Position numbers and translations under genes: made by a program. DNA of 61,041 bases from Antarcticimicrobium sp. GTDB taxonomy: Bacteria; Pseudomonadota; Alphaproteobacteria; Rhodobacterales; Rhodobacteraceae. Every line of letters starts with the position of its first letter. Within the stretch, counting starts at the first letter, position 1. Shown here in pieces: positions 1 through 9,853 of this stretch. The DNA is taken from positions 1 through 61,041 of the forward strand of contig NZ_JARGPK010000074.1 of NCBI RefSeq assembly GCF_029212575.1, read 5' to 3'. The notes under the pieces were generated by a model, which was given only the letters and a program-made list of their open reading frames with translations, made no database searches and was not told the origin of the DNA.

Positions 1-147
1 GCGCTCGACGGCAAGGGACGGCTGCTGATCCGCAAGTCGGGAACCGAGCCGCTGATCCGGGTGATGGCGGAATGCGAGGATTCCGGGTTGCTGACCCGCA
101 CCGTCGATTCCGTGGTCGAGGCGGTGGCCGACGCGGTCTCGGCCTGA
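1..147 (+). CDS. glmM: phosphoglucosamine mutase, C-terminal end (partial)
   Basis: The window opens inside a reading frame that ends at a TGA at 145-147, giving 48 residues. It contains [14 protein letters not shown], the phosphate-binding loop of the C-terminal domain of the alpha-D-phosphohexomutase family; the short GTEPLIRVM form is typical of GlmM, which converts glucosamine-6-phosphate to glucosamine-1-phosphate for UDP-GlcNAc and peptidoglycan synthesis. The active-site serine and metal-binding loop lie outside the window, so assignment rests on this one domain. Another phosphohexomutase cannot be fully excluded. Confidence 0.8.
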   Translation, partial: ALDGKGRLLIRKSGTEPLIRVMAECEDSGLLTRTVDSVVEAVADAVSA

Positions 148-465
148 TCCCGGGTTTTCCCTTTGTACAGAATCGGGGGACAAACTCCCTGTTTTGCGAG
201 GTGGGCGATGGGTAAGGGCTGCGCGCGCTCCGTGAACGGTCGAAACTGCAGGAATTTACCCGCGCAGGCGGGGTACCGGTTTGGGGAGTTTTCGACGGGT
301 ATTGTACAATCTGAACCTTTTCCCGGCAGAATTGGCGGCAAAGCGGTTAATCGCTTTTCCAATTCACACAAAGACGTGATCAAGACCCGCTGAAATCCCT
401 GTGGTCTCTGCGGTCGTCCACAATCCCGTTAACACGCCTGAATTTCCCGAATCGAGAACAGCGTT
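148..465. other. intergenic region between convergent genes, no coding gene seen
   Basis: This gap lies between the 3' ends of glmM and the DMT exporter. I see no convincing gene: the short open frames lack a ribosome binding site and recognisable protein character. It does contain TTTGTACAG (near 162-170) and a block at 278-354 that recurs in another convergent gap at 11824-11911 (listed separately as a repeat), so a small RNA or shared signal is possible. Confidence 0.6.
278..354. repeat. dispersed intergenic element, copy A
   Basis: The block reads GGTTTGGGGAGTTTTC, then a GTACAA motif, then about 30 bases later GCGGCAA followed by GGTTAATCGC. The same order of motifs with the same orientation occurs at 11824-11911. 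Both copies sit between convergent genes and both are preceded by a TTTNGTACAG motif. The similarity is seen by eye only; function unknown. Candidates are a small RNA, a protein-binding signal, or a decayed repeat. Confidence 0.45.
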
Positions 466-1386
466 TCAGCGCCCGACGAACAGCCGTCGCAGCGCGCCGT
501 ACTGGCTTAAACCCACGCCGCACAGGATCAGGACCAGGGCGGCCAGCAGCGAGGAAGGCAGCGGTTCGGACAGCAGCCACGCCCCCAGAACTACCGACCA
601 GACCGGGACCATGTGATTGACAATACTCAGGAAAACAGGCCCGGCGCTGCGCACCAGCGTGACCCGCAGAAGGTTCGCTCCGGCTGTCGGGACCAGCCCG
701 AGAAAGGCCACTGCCCACAGGGTTCGGCCCTCGGGCAGAGCCGGGATTCCCTCGACGATCAACGCCGCCGGAATCACCCCCAGCGCGCCGATCAGAAGCA
801 GAACCGCCGACAGCCCGATCGGGTCCACCGGCGGCAGGGTGCGCATCTGGATCGAGCTGACCGCATAGCAGGCCGCCGCGCCCACGCAGGCGACGCGCCC
901 TGGCATTTCCATGGAAAGTCCAGAAGATTCAAGAGCTTGACTGCCAATCAGCAAGCTCACCCCGGCAAATCCGATGCCGAATCCCAGGATCCGCCGAAGC
1001 GTCATCCGCTCCCCCGGAACGAACAGATGCGCCAGCGGCAGCACGATCAAGGCGACGCTGGCCATCGACACCCCGGCAAAGCCCGAGGTGACATATTGCT
1101 GTCCCCAGGCCAGCAGCATGAACGGCACGGTCGAGCTGAGAAACCCGACAGCGAACAGGCTAAGCCATTGAAATCCCGTCGGGGCCGCCGTAAACAGCCG
1201 CCCGCCGCGCAGCCCCCACACGGCGCAGGTCAGCGCCGCGCCGAATGCGATCCGCGACGCCGCCAGCCAGAACGGCGTCAGCCCCTCCAAGGCCAGCTCC
1301 ATCACCAGGAAGGTGCCGCCCCAGATCAGCCCGAGAACGCTCAGCATGATCCAACTTCTTGGCGTTATATCAGGTAATTGGACCAT
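466..1386 (-). CDS. EamA/DMT-family transporter
   Basis: A 306-residue, strongly hydrophobic protein with about ten predicted membrane segments in two repeats, the layout of the drug/metabolite transporter (EamA) superfamily. The N-terminal helix carries the GLIWGGTFLVME type sequence and the second repeat ends with PVWSVVLGAWLLSEPL, both usual for EamA domains. Members export amino acids, metabolites or drugs; the substrate cannot be read from sequence. The ATG at 1386 gives full length, but it lacks a good ribosome binding site, and the Met codon at 1347, right before the first helix, is a plausible alternative. Convergent with glmM, upstream of and in the same direction as ilvC but separated from it by a strong terminator. 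Confidence 0.85.
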   Translation of the reverse strand: MVQLPDITPRSWIMLSVLGLIWGGTFLVMELALEGLTPFWLAASRIAFGAALTCAVWGLRGGRLFTAAPTGFQWLSLFAVGFLSSTVPFMLLAWGQQYVTSGFAGVSMASVALIVLPLAHLFVPGERMTLRRILGFGIGFAGVSLLIGSQALESSGLSMEMPGRVACVGAAACYAVSSIQMRTLPPVDPIGLSAVLLLIGALGVIPAALIVEGIPALPEGRTLWAVAFLGLVPTAGANLLRVTLVRSAGPVFLSIVNHMVPVWSVVLGAWLLSEPLPSSLLAALVLILCGVGLSQYGALRRLFVGR

Positions 1387-1412
1387 GAACGTTCGGTGGA
1401 TAACCTTGTTGA

Positions 1413-1446
1413 TAAAAAAGGGCCCCGGCGCACGGCCGGGGCCCCT
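1413..1446 (-). terminator. rho-independent terminator of ilvC
   Basis: On the minus strand a GC-only stem (GGGCCCCGGC pairing with GCCGGGGCCC, four-base loop) is followed by six T residues. It lies about 40 bases after the ilvC stop. A second perfect hairpin, without a T run, lies at about 1462-1480 between the stop codon and this one. Confidence 0.85.
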
Positions 1447-1487
1447 GGGTCGTCTGTGTCACCGGCCCCCGCGGGGCCGGCCCCGGA

Positions 1488-3094
<1,607 letters not shown>

Positions 3095-3098
<4 letters not shown>

Positions 3099-3553
3099 TC
3101 GACCTCGACGACACCGACCGCGCCCTGCTGCGCGCGCTGCAAGGGGACGCGACGCTGACCGCAGCCGAACTGGGCCGCCGCGCTGGCGTCAGCCAATCGG
3201 TGGCCTGGCGGCGGGTGAAACGGCTGACTGAGGCGGGGGCGATCAGGGGCCGGCGGCTGGATCTCGACAAGGAGGCGCTGGGGTTCGGCGTGACGGTGTT
3301 CCTGGGCGTGAAACTGGCGGCCAAGGGGCGCGCGAGCCTGGAGGATTTCGAACGCGCGGTCACCGCCATCCCCGAGGTGCAGACGGTGCAGCATGTCCTG
3401 GGCCGCTATGATTACCGGCTGCGGGTGGTGGCGCGCGACCTGTCGGATTTCGAACGCGTGCTGCGCCGCCGGATCATGACCCTGCCCGGTGCGGGCGAGG
3501 TCGAGGCCAATGTGGTGCTGAGCGAGGAGCGGCGGCCCGGCCCGCTGGGCTGA
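3095..3553 (+). CDS. Lrp/AsnC family transcriptional regulator (second of tandem pair)
   Basis: 152 residues beginning MIDLDDTDRALLRAL, with an HTH at residues about 20-45 (AAELGRRAGVSQSVAWRRVKRL) and a C-terminal RAM domain (VQTVQHVLGRYDYRLRVVARD). The start ATG lies within the stop of the preceding paralogue (ATGA), so translational coupling is expected. The two proteins are the same size and similar throughout but clearly diverged in the recognition helix, which suggests duplication followed by specialisation. A class V aminotransferase follows 71 bases downstream and is a possible target or operon member. Confidence 0.93.
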
Positions 3554-3624
3554 GCGCGACAGCTTTGCCTTTGCCGAAACCGCCGAGGCGCGGTATGAGC
3601 AGGCAAAAGCACAGGAGATCGCAG

Positions 3625-4749
3625 ATGGCGCTGCTCGATACCGTTGACCCCGAGGGGCTCGAGGAATTCTCGGTCGTGTTCACCGACCGCTCGCTCAACC
3701 ACATGTCCGCCACCTTCCAGCAGGTGATGCGCGACATTTCCGACATGCTGCGCGAGGTTTACGGTGCCCAGGGCGTGGCGCTGGTGCCCGGCGGCGGCAC
3801 CTATGCGATGGAGGCGGTGGCGCGCCAGTTCGCGCGCGGGGCCGATGCGCTGGTGGTGCGCAACGGCTGGTTCTCCTACCGCTGGTCGCAGATCATGGAA
3901 ACCGGCGGGCTGACCGCGAATGCCACTGTGATGAAGGCGCGCCAGCAGGGCAACGCCCATCCCGCGCCCTTTGCCCCTGCGCCGATCGACGAGGTGGTGG
4001 CAAAGATTCGCGCCGACAAGCCCGGCATCGTCTTTGCCCCGCATGTGGAGACCGCCGCCGGGGTGATCCTGCCCGACGATTACGTCACCGCGCTGGCCGC
4101 GGCGGCGCATGAGGTCGGCGCGCTGATGGTGCTGGATTGCATCGCCTCGGGCTGCGCCTGGATCGACATGGAAAAGACCGGGGTCGACGTGCTGATCAGC
4201 GCGCCGCAGAAGGGCTGGAGCGCCTCGCCCTCGGCCGGGCTGGTGATGCTGTCAGAGCGCGCCGAGGCGCGGCTGGCCGAAACCGAGAGCGACAGTTTTG
4301 CGCTGGACCTGAAGAAATGGCGGCAGATCATGCAGGCCTATGAGGGGGGCGGTCATGCCTATCACGCCACCATGCCGACGGACGCGCTGCGTGCCTTCCG
4401 CGATACCATGGCCGAGACGCGGGACTACGGGTTCGACAAGCTGCGCGACGCGCAGTGGGAGTTGGGCAATTCCGTGCGCGCCATGTTGAAGGAGAAGGGC
4501 ATCGTTTCGGTCGCTGCCGAGGGGTTCGGCGCGCCGGGCGTGGTGGTGAGCTATACCGACGATCCGGAGATCCAGACCGGCAAGGCATTCGCCGCGCTGG
4601 GGATGCAGATCGCCGCCGGCGTGCCGCTGCAATGCGACGAGCCGGAGGATTTCAGGACCTTCCGGCTGGGGCTGTTCGGGTTGGACAAGCTCTATGACGT
4701 GCCCGCCACGGTGGCGCGGCTGAAGGCGGTTGTCGACCAGGTGCTGTAA
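3625..4749 (+). CDS. class V (fold type I) PLP-dependent aminotransferase
   Basis: 374 residues, the size of the alanine/serine-glyoxylate aminotransferase and 2-aminoethylphosphonate transaminase group. The PLP-binding lysine is K196 in SAPQKGW, preceded by the conserved LDCIASGCAW segment with the cofactor-contacting aspartate. The N-terminal PGGGTYAMEAVARQ loop binds the PLP phosphate. The ATG at 3625 is chosen because AGGAG lies seven bases before it. Co-directional with the two Lrp-type regulators, which suggests an amino acid substrate. I cannot decide between glyoxylate, phosphonopyruvate or other acceptors. Confidence 0.85.
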   Translation: MALLDTVDPEGLEEFSVVFTDRSLNHMSATFQQVMRDISDMLREVYGAQGVALVPGGGTYAMEAVARQFARGADALVVRNGWFSYRWSQIMETGGLTANATVMKARQQGNAHPAPFAPAPIDEVVAKIRADKPGIVFAPHVETAAGVILPDDYVTALAAAAHEVGALMVLDCIASGCAWIDMEKTGVDVLISAPQKGWSASPSAGLVMLSERAEARLAETESDSFALDLKKWRQIMQAYEGGGHAYHATMPTDALRAFRDTMAETRDYGFDKLRDAQWELGNSVRAMLKEKGIVSVAAEGFGAPGVVVSYTDDPEIQTGKAFAALGMQIAAGVPLQCDEPEDFRTFRLGLFGLDKLYDVPATVARLKAVVDQVL

Positions 4750-4773
4750 GACGCGACGCCGAACCAACATTCC

Positions 4774-4793
4774 GCCCGGCGTTTACGCCGGGC
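4774..4793. terminator. hairpin between convergent genes
   Basis: GCCCGGCG and CGCCGGGC flank the loop TTTA about 25 bases after the aminotransferase stop and before the convergent ubiH-like gene. There is no T run next to it, so it may be a weak or bidirectional terminator, or a REP-like element; the same kind of GCCGGGC hairpin occurs at 28814-28831. Confidence 0.45.
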
Positions 4794-4849
4794 CGCGCCC
4801 ATCCGCCCCCATGGGCTGGCGCCGCCCTAAGTTCTTTTGAATACGCCTT

Positions 4850-6046
4850 TCAGCGCACCCCCAGACCCATCTGCATCAGCGTCTTGCGCACCGGCGCCAT
4901 GGAATAGAGCGCGCTGAGCCCCGCCGCGCGCAGGTCGCGCAGCGGCTGTGCCCCCATCATCGAGGCGCGGTTGAGCATGTCGATGCCGGTCACCCGCACC
5001 GTCACCTCGGAATGCCGCGCCTTGTGGTAGGCCTCCAGCATCTGCGCATCGCCCAGCCCCTCGGGCCGCGCCTCGGCCAGCTCCAGCAGCGCGCGCAGGT
5101 CGCCCAGCGACATGTTCAGCCCCTGCGCGCCGATCGGCGGCACCACATGCGCCGCTTCGGCCATCAGCGCCAGACGCTCGCCGGCCATCCGTTCCGCCCG
5201 CTGGGCAATGATCGGCCAGATGGTGCGGCGCGAGGCGAGGCTCAGCGGCCCGAACAGCCCGCAGGAGCGTTCGGTCATCGCCGCGTTGAACGCCTCCTCC
5301 TCCATCTGCAACAGCTCCATCGCGCGCGGGCCGCGCTCCATCCACACAACGGCGGAGGAGGGGCTGCCCTTGTAATCGGGCAGCGGCACCAGCGTGAACG
5401 GCCCGCCGGAGCGGTGGATCTCGGTCGAGACATTGTCATGCGGGGCGGGGTGGGTGGTGGCGAAGGCCAGCGCCTTTTGCCCGTAGCGCAGGGTGTGAAC
5501 GGGGATGCCCGCCGCCTCGCGCATAGGCGAGGCACGCCCGTCGCAGGCCAGCACCAGCCGGGCGGTGACGCGGGCGCCGTCGGACAGGCCGACGCGCGCC
5601 TCGGCCGTGCGGGTAAACAGCGTGGTGGTGCCCATGCCGGGGCGGAAATCGACGTTGGGCAGCGCCGCCAGATGCGCCACCAGTTCGCGCCGCAGCAGCC
5701 AGTTGGGCAGGTTCCAGCCGAACGGCTGGTCGGAGATGTCGGCAGCGCGGAAATCGCGCACCACGCGCGGCTCGGGCTGCTCGCCACCGGCATCGACGAT
5801 GCGCATGATCTGCAGCGGCGCGGCCTCGTCGGCCAGCCGGTCCCACAGCCCGCAGCGCGCCATCAGCGCCTGGCCCGGTTGCAGGATCGCGGTGGTGCGC
5901 AGGTCGGAGCCATCCACGTCGCGCTCGGTGATGGGCGGGGCGGGATCGACGCAGATCACGTCAAACCCGGCGTGGGCAAAGGCCGCCGCCGCGGTCAGCC
6001 CGGCGATGCCGCCGCCGGAAATCAGGATGTCGCAGGTGTCGCTCAT
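4850..6046 (-). CDS. ubiH: UbiH/UbiF-type FAD-dependent ubiquinone-ring hydroxylase
   Basis: 398 residues, typical of the flavoprotein monooxygenases that hydroxylate the ubiquinone ring. The FAD-binding GGGIAGLTAAAAFAHAG motif begins near residue 11, the LVLACDGRASPMR motif lies mid-protein, and the second FAD motif near residue 290 reads MAEAAHVVPPIGAQGLNMS. In most family members the last motif has GDAAH; here the Gly-Asp pair is Ala-Glu, with the remaining PP-GAQGLN intact. That variant is noteworthy but the rest of the fold looks complete. Which ring position it modifies cannot be read from sequence; UbiF or UbiL-type activity is possible. Confidence 0.85.
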   Translation of the reverse strand: MSDTCDILISGGGIAGLTAAAAFAHAGFDVICVDPAPPITERDVDGSDLRTTAILQPGQALMARCGLWDRLADEAAPLQIMRIVDAGGEQPEPRVVRDFRAADISDQPFGWNLPNWLLRRELVAHLAALPNVDFRPGMGTTTLFTRTAEARVGLSDGARVTARLVLACDGRASPMREAAGIPVHTLRYGQKALAFATTHPAPHDNVSTEIHRSGGPFTLVPLPDYKGSPSSAVVWMERGPRAMELLQMEEEAFNAAMTERSCGLFGPLSLASRRTIWPIIAQRAERMAGERLALMAEAAHVVPPIGAQGLNMSLGDLRALLELAEARPEGLGDAQMLEAYHKARHSEVTVRVTGIDMLNRASMMGAQPLRDLRAAGLSALYSMAPVRKTLMQMGLGVR

Positions 6047-6126
6047 GGCATGCCTCCAGCCTTTGCACCCTACCTAGTGCGCCGGCGGGTCAGAGGCCAG
6101 ACGACATCCTGCCGCCGTTATCCGGG

Positions 6127-6324
6127 TTAGCCCCGCGAGACCACGATCAGAAGCGCCCAGATCACCGGCACCAGCGCCAGCGCCGGAATGTAGAGGCCGG
6201 GGATGCCGAACAGCGCCACCGAGGTGGCCCAGAGCGCGAGAAAGACGACAACCGCGAGGATCAGCCAGAGGGCCGTTCTGTTGTCGGGCCGATTAGAGCC
6301 GTGGTGATTGGGCGCAGGGGACAT
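6127..6324 (-). CDS. small two-helix membrane protein, function unknown
   Basis: 65 residues. The first 17 are polar (MSPAPNHHGSNRPDNR), followed by two hydrophobic stretches, ALWLILAVVVFLALWATSV and ALALVPVIWALLIVV, separated by a short Gly-Pro turn. I do not recognise a family beyond small inner-membrane proteins. It lies between ubiH and a HAD phosphatase gene on the same strand, with about 80 bases to ubiH and 110 bases to the phosphatase gene. Confidence 0.7.
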   Translation of the reverse strand: MSPAPNHHGSNRPDNRTALWLILAVVVFLALWATSVALFGIPGLYIPALALVPVIWALLIVVSRG

Positions 6325-6433
6325 ATTCAGCCTTTCGATTGTGAATGCCGGAACCGCTTAGGTATGAGATGCTGCCGCAAAAGAAACGCGCGAATTGACG
6401 CAACGCGGCAATCTGGCGCCCTTGGGCCGGCGG

Positions 6434-7078
6434 TCAGACCAATCGGGACAGGAAGGCTGTCAGATCGTCGGTGTGGTGGTGGATATGATCCGCCTCATGC
6501 GGGTCCGGCGCCACGTGAACGGTGCGCATCCCCATCGCGTGCGGCGCGGTCAGGTTGCGCGGATCGTCCTCGAACATCGCGGCGCGGGCGGGCTCCACCC
6601 CGTCGCGGGCAAACACGGCCTCGAAGGCCGCGCGCTCGGGCTTGGGGCGAAACCCGGCGTGTTCGACGCCATAGACCGCGTCGAACAGCCCCGCCAGCCC
6701 GCGCGCCTCGAGCACCCGCTCGGCATAGGGGGCCGAGCCGTTGGTATAGACGATGCGCCGCCCCGGCAGGTCGGCGATATGCGCGGCCAGTTCGGTGTCG
6801 CGGTCGAGGTGATCGAGCGAGATGTCGTGCACCTCGGTCAGATAGGGGGCGGGATCGACCCCGTGCACCCGCATCAGCCCGGCCAGGGTGGTGCCGTACT
6901 CCGCCCAGTAGACCTTGCGCAGCCGGTCGGCCTCGGGGCGGGTGACGTTCAGCGCCTCCATGACAAAGCGGGTCATGCGCACCTCGATCTGATCGAACAG
7001 CCGGGCGTGGGGCGGGTACAGCGTGTTGTCCAGGTCAAAGACCCAGTGCGACACGTGGCTGAAGGCGTGTTTGACCAT
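6434..7078 (-). CDS. HAD-family hydrolase, SDT1-like pyrimidine 5'-nucleotidase
   Basis: 214 residues. The HAD nucleophile motif VFDLDNTLYPP gives D15 and D17; motif II is IVYTNGSAPYAERVL, and motif III/IV are KPERAAF and FEDDPRNL. The DLDNTLYP start with a small alpha-helical cap is the signature of the pyrimidine 5'-nucleotidase (SDT1/YjjG-like) subfamily, which dephosphorylates UMP or CMP or related metabolites. The start at 7078 was chosen because family similarity begins there. The gene is divergent from a GntR regulator with a 102-base gap, so it may be that regulator's target. Confidence 0.85.
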   Translation of the reverse strand: MVKHAFSHVSHWVFDLDNTLYPPHARLFDQIEVRMTRFVMEALNVTRPEADRLRKVYWAEYGTTLAGLMRVHGVDPAPYLTEVHDISLDHLDRDTELAAHIADLPGRRIVYTNGSAPYAERVLEARGLAGLFDAVYGVEHAGFRPKPERAAFEAVFARDGVEPARAAMFEDDPRNLTAPHAMGMRTVHVAPDPHEADHIHHHTDDLTAFLSRLV

Positions 7079-7180
7079 GTCCCCGATGTAGACCCGGACC
7101 CGGGCTGTGACAATGGCGTGCTTGATCCGGGGGACGCCGGGACTGTATGCATTTTCCACCGCAAGGAGAGCATTTGCCGC

Positions 7181-7834
7181 ATGAGCCAGACCAAACCCCC
7201 GACCAAAGACGCCTATTCTCTGATCCTGGAGGCGATCGATATCGGCGTCTACCGGCCTGGCGACCGGCTGGTCGAGAGCGAGCTGGCCGAGCGGTTCGGC
7301 ATGTCGCGCACCCCGATCCGCGAGGCGTTGCAACGGCTCGAGACGCAATCGCTGCTGGAGCGCGACGGGCGGTCGCTGATCGTGGCCTCGCTGGATCACA
7401 ACCAGATGGCCGAGCTTTACGTCGTCCGGCGCGAGCTGGAGGGGCTGGCCGCGGGGCTGGCGGCGCGCCATGCCACCGAGGAAGAGATCCGCGTGCTGCG
7501 CGAGATGGTCAAGGACGACGATGCGCTGGTCGGCGACCCGGTGGCGCTGTCGCGCGCCAACCGGCGGTTTCACAAGCAGATCCACCTGGCCTCGCACAAC
7601 CGCTACCTGGTGCAGCAGCTCGACCTGGTGCACCGGACCATGGCGCTGATGGCGACCACCTCGCTGGCCGCCGAGGGGCGCGGCGAGATTGCGCAGAACG
7701 AACATGCCGGCATCGTCACCGCCATCGCGGCGCGCGACGAAGAGGCAGCGGCCAAGGCACTCAAGGAGCATATCTCGATTGCCTTCATGACCCGCCTGAA
7801 GCAGGACGCCGACGCGCGCGAAAAGGGCCGCTGA
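7181..7834 (+). CDS. GntR family regulator, FCD subfamily
   Basis: 217 residues. Residues 1-70 are a GntR winged helix (PGDRLVESELAERFGMSRTP, then IREALQRLE); residues about 85-205 form an FCD domain with the RRFHKQIHLASHN histidine segment that usually coordinates a metal next to the effector. AAGGAG lies 12 bases before the ATG. FCD regulators sense organic acids or sugar acids. The last 50 bases of the gene overlap, on the opposite strand, the 3' end of the downstream glycosyltransferase gene. TGTATGCAT at about 7144-7152 upstream could be half of its operator; this is a guess. Confidence 0.9.
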   Translation: MSQTKPPTKDAYSLILEAIDIGVYRPGDRLVESELAERFGMSRTPIREALQRLETQSLLERDGRSLIVASLDHNQMAELYVVRRELEGLAAGLAARHATEEEIRVLREMVKDDDALVGDPVALSRANRRFHKQIHLASHNRYLVQQLDLVHRTMALMATTSLAAEGRGEIAQNEHAGIVTAIAARDEEAAAKALKEHISIAFMTRLKQDADAREKGR

Positions 7835-9782
7835 TTCCGGCCCGCACGGGGGCGTCCTCGGGCTCGTCGGGCCGGGCCTGTCCGTGCCGGGTCTTGTCCC
7901 AGTAGAACGGCCTGAGGAACAGTTCGTACATCGCCTTGTAGACGGCGACGATCCCCAGAAGGTAGTAGGCCGTCAGCGTCGGCACCCAGCCCAGCAGGAA
8001 CCGCCGCTCGGGGCGCGACACGGCGGCCATGCCAATCAGCATCGCCAGGACCTCGGCCGAGACAGAAAGGGTGATCCCCGCGCTCAGTACCGAATGCGGC
8101 ACCAGCGGCCCGATCGGATGTGGCAGGCCCAGCGCCAGAACCCAGAACGACCAGATCAACGGTGCCAGAAGGAATTGCCCCAGCGTGCCGAGGAAGAACG
8201 CCTGGACCCCCAGAAACCGCCACGGCCCCAGGTCGGACCAGAGCCTGCGGGGGCTGCGCATGTGCACCAGGTAGGTCACCATGAACCCCTTGAGCCAGCG
8301 CGACCGCTGGCGGACCCAGGGCCAGGGCCGGAAGGTTGCCTCTTCAAATGTGACGGTGTCAAGCATCTCGGTCCGATAGCCACCGCGATAAAGGCGCACG
8401 CCAAGATCGGCATCCTCGGTGACGTTATGCGCATCCCACCCGCCCAGCGCCTCGAGCGCGCGGCGGCGAAAAAAATGCGTCGTTCCGCCCAGCGGCACCA
8501 CCAGCCCCAACCGGGCGAGGCCCGGAAGGATCACCCGGAACCAGCCGGCGTATTCGATGGTGAAACAGCGCGCCCGCCAGTTGGTTCGCGGATTGTAGAA
8601 ATCGAGGATGCCCTGGATGCAGGCGACCTCCGGCGGCGCCTCGGCAAAACGCGCGGCGACCCGCTCGATCTGGTCCGGCTGCGGGGCATCCTCGGCGTCC
8701 CAGACACCGATCAGTTCGCCGCGGCAGAAATCCAGCGCGTAGTTCATCGCCCTTGGCTTGGTGGTCAGACCCTGGTGGGCGGGCACCTCGACGATGCGCA
8801 TCCAGGGCGGCAGGTCGGCGCGCGCCAGCGCCCGTCGGGTGGTTTCGTCCTGCTCCTCCAGCACCAGCAGAACCTCGAGCAGCGCCTTGGGATAGGTCAG
8901 CCGCGACAGCCGCCGCACCAGGGCGCCGGCGACCTCCTTTTCGCGGTACAGCGGGACCATCACCGAAACGCTGGGCAACCGGGGCGCCGGTCGGTCGGTC
9001 CCGCGCGGTGGTGGCGTGACCGGGAGCAGGCCCGGCGGCGCGGGCTGCGCCGTGGCCGGTTGAGCGGTGAGATACCCGTGCCCCAGCAGCTGGGCCAGCG
9101 CGCCGGTCAGCCGCAGCGACATGAACAGCACCAGCGTGAGCATCGCCGCCGCGCTGGCCAGGGACAGGCTGGCCAGCGGAGCCACGGTGAGCAGGACGAT
9201 CCCGATCACCGCGGCCAGGGCCACGCTGGCCCGGCTTCCCGGCGTCCAGCCGCGGCAACTCAGATGTGCGGGCACCCGGGTGCTGGCGCCCTCGGCCAGT
9301 TCCACCCGGCAGGCTTGCGCAAGGGCGGCCTGGATCTTCTCGGGGTCGGCCAGCACCGGCTGGACCGGGCCAAAGACCTCGGACAGAACCGCGCGGACCC
9401 GGTCGAGGCCCTGCGGGTCGGCAGTGGCGATCTGGATGCCGTCCTTCGCGCGTCGCACGGGGATCAAACCGTGCACGGCCCAGAACCGCGCCGGCAGGCG
9501 GGAGATCAGCGCCGGGTCGGGGGGGCTGCGATCAAGGTCGGCAAGGGCATGCCCGGATTGCAGCGCCAGCGCCGCGCGCACCGCGTCGCGGTCAGCCCAA
9601 TCCTCGGCCACCAGGATGTCGCCGATGCGCGCATTCAGCCTTGATTGCAGGTGCAGCGCGGCCACGAGTTGCCCGGGGGTGATCGCCCCCATCTCGACCA
9701 GGATCCGACCGAGCGGCAGCGCGACCTCGGTCGCACCTTGAGCGGTTACCGCGAGGCCGCTGCGCAGTTGCTGCATGCCCAC
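7785..9782 (-). CDS. MshEN-domain family 2 glycosyltransferase, membrane bound
   Basis: 665 residues. Residues about 20-165 resemble an MshEN (GspE N-terminal) domain: PLGRILVEMGAITPGQL at 23-39 and RIGDILVAEDWADRDAV at 52-68 are its paired LG-type motifs, known to bind cyclic di-GMP in other proteins. Two membrane segments follow (about 185-232). The GT2 domain starts at 272 (SVMVPLYREKEVAG) with DAED at 362-365, TEDADLG at 455-461 and RQRSRW at 491-496, the processive-type catalytic set. C-terminal membrane helices complete a cellulose-synthase-like or NfrB-like architecture. The likely product is a surface polysaccharide. A perfect CtrA box lies 47 bases upstream. The 3' end overlaps the GntR gene on the other strand. 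Confidence 0.88.
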   Translation of the reverse strand: MGMQQLRSGLAVTAQGATEVALPLGRILVEMGAITPGQLVAALHLQSRLNARIGDILVAEDWADRDAVRAALALQSGHALADLDRSPPDPALISRLPARFWAVHGLIPVRRAKDGIQIATADPQGLDRVRAVLSEVFGPVQPVLADPEKIQAALAQACRVELAEGASTRVPAHLSCRGWTPGSRASVALAAVIGIVLLTVAPLASLSLASAAAMLTLVLFMSLRLTGALAQLLGHGYLTAQPATAQPAPPGLLPVTPPPRGTDRPAPRLPSVSVMVPLYREKEVAGALVRRLSRLTYPKALLEVLLVLEEQDETTRRALARADLPPWMRIVEVPAHQGLTTKPRAMNYALDFCRGELIGVWDAEDAPQPDQIERVAARFAEAPPEVACIQGILDFYNPRTNWRARCFTIEYAGWFRVILPGLARLGLVVPLGGTTHFFRRRALEALGGWDAHNVTEDADLGVRLYRGGYRTEMLDTVTFEEATFRPWPWVRQRSRWLKGFMVTYLVHMRSPRRLWSDLGPWRFLGVQAFFLGTLGQFLLAPLIWSFWVLALGLPHPIGPLVPHSVLSAGITLSVSAEVLAMLIGMAAVSRPERRFLLGWVPTLTAYYLLGIVAVYKAMYELFLRPFYWDKTRHGQARPDEPEDAPVRAGISGPFRARRRPASGGS

Positions 9783-9828
9783 ACCAAACTTAAAACACGT
9801 ACAGGTTGTGCAGTGTCGGGTGCAGGTC

Positions 9829-9844
9829 TTAACGGCAGGTTAAC
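9829..9844. promoter_or_regulatory. CtrA-type binding site (TTAA-N7-TTAAC)
   Basis: TTAACGGCAGGTTAAC matches the full consensus of the alphaproteobacterial cell-cycle and motility regulator CtrA exactly. It lies in the 71-base gap between the carA stop and the start of the glycosyltransferase gene, 47 bases before that start. I found no other complete TTAA-N7-TTAA pair in the intergenic sequence of this window, only half sites. Confidence 0.7.
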
Positions 9845-9853
9845 CGCGCCGTT

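Noticed and set aside
148-465. Coding frames in the glmM-DMT gap
   Set aside because: Several frames of 60-110 codons are open on both strands, as expected for GC-rich sequence, but none has a good start site or protein-like composition.
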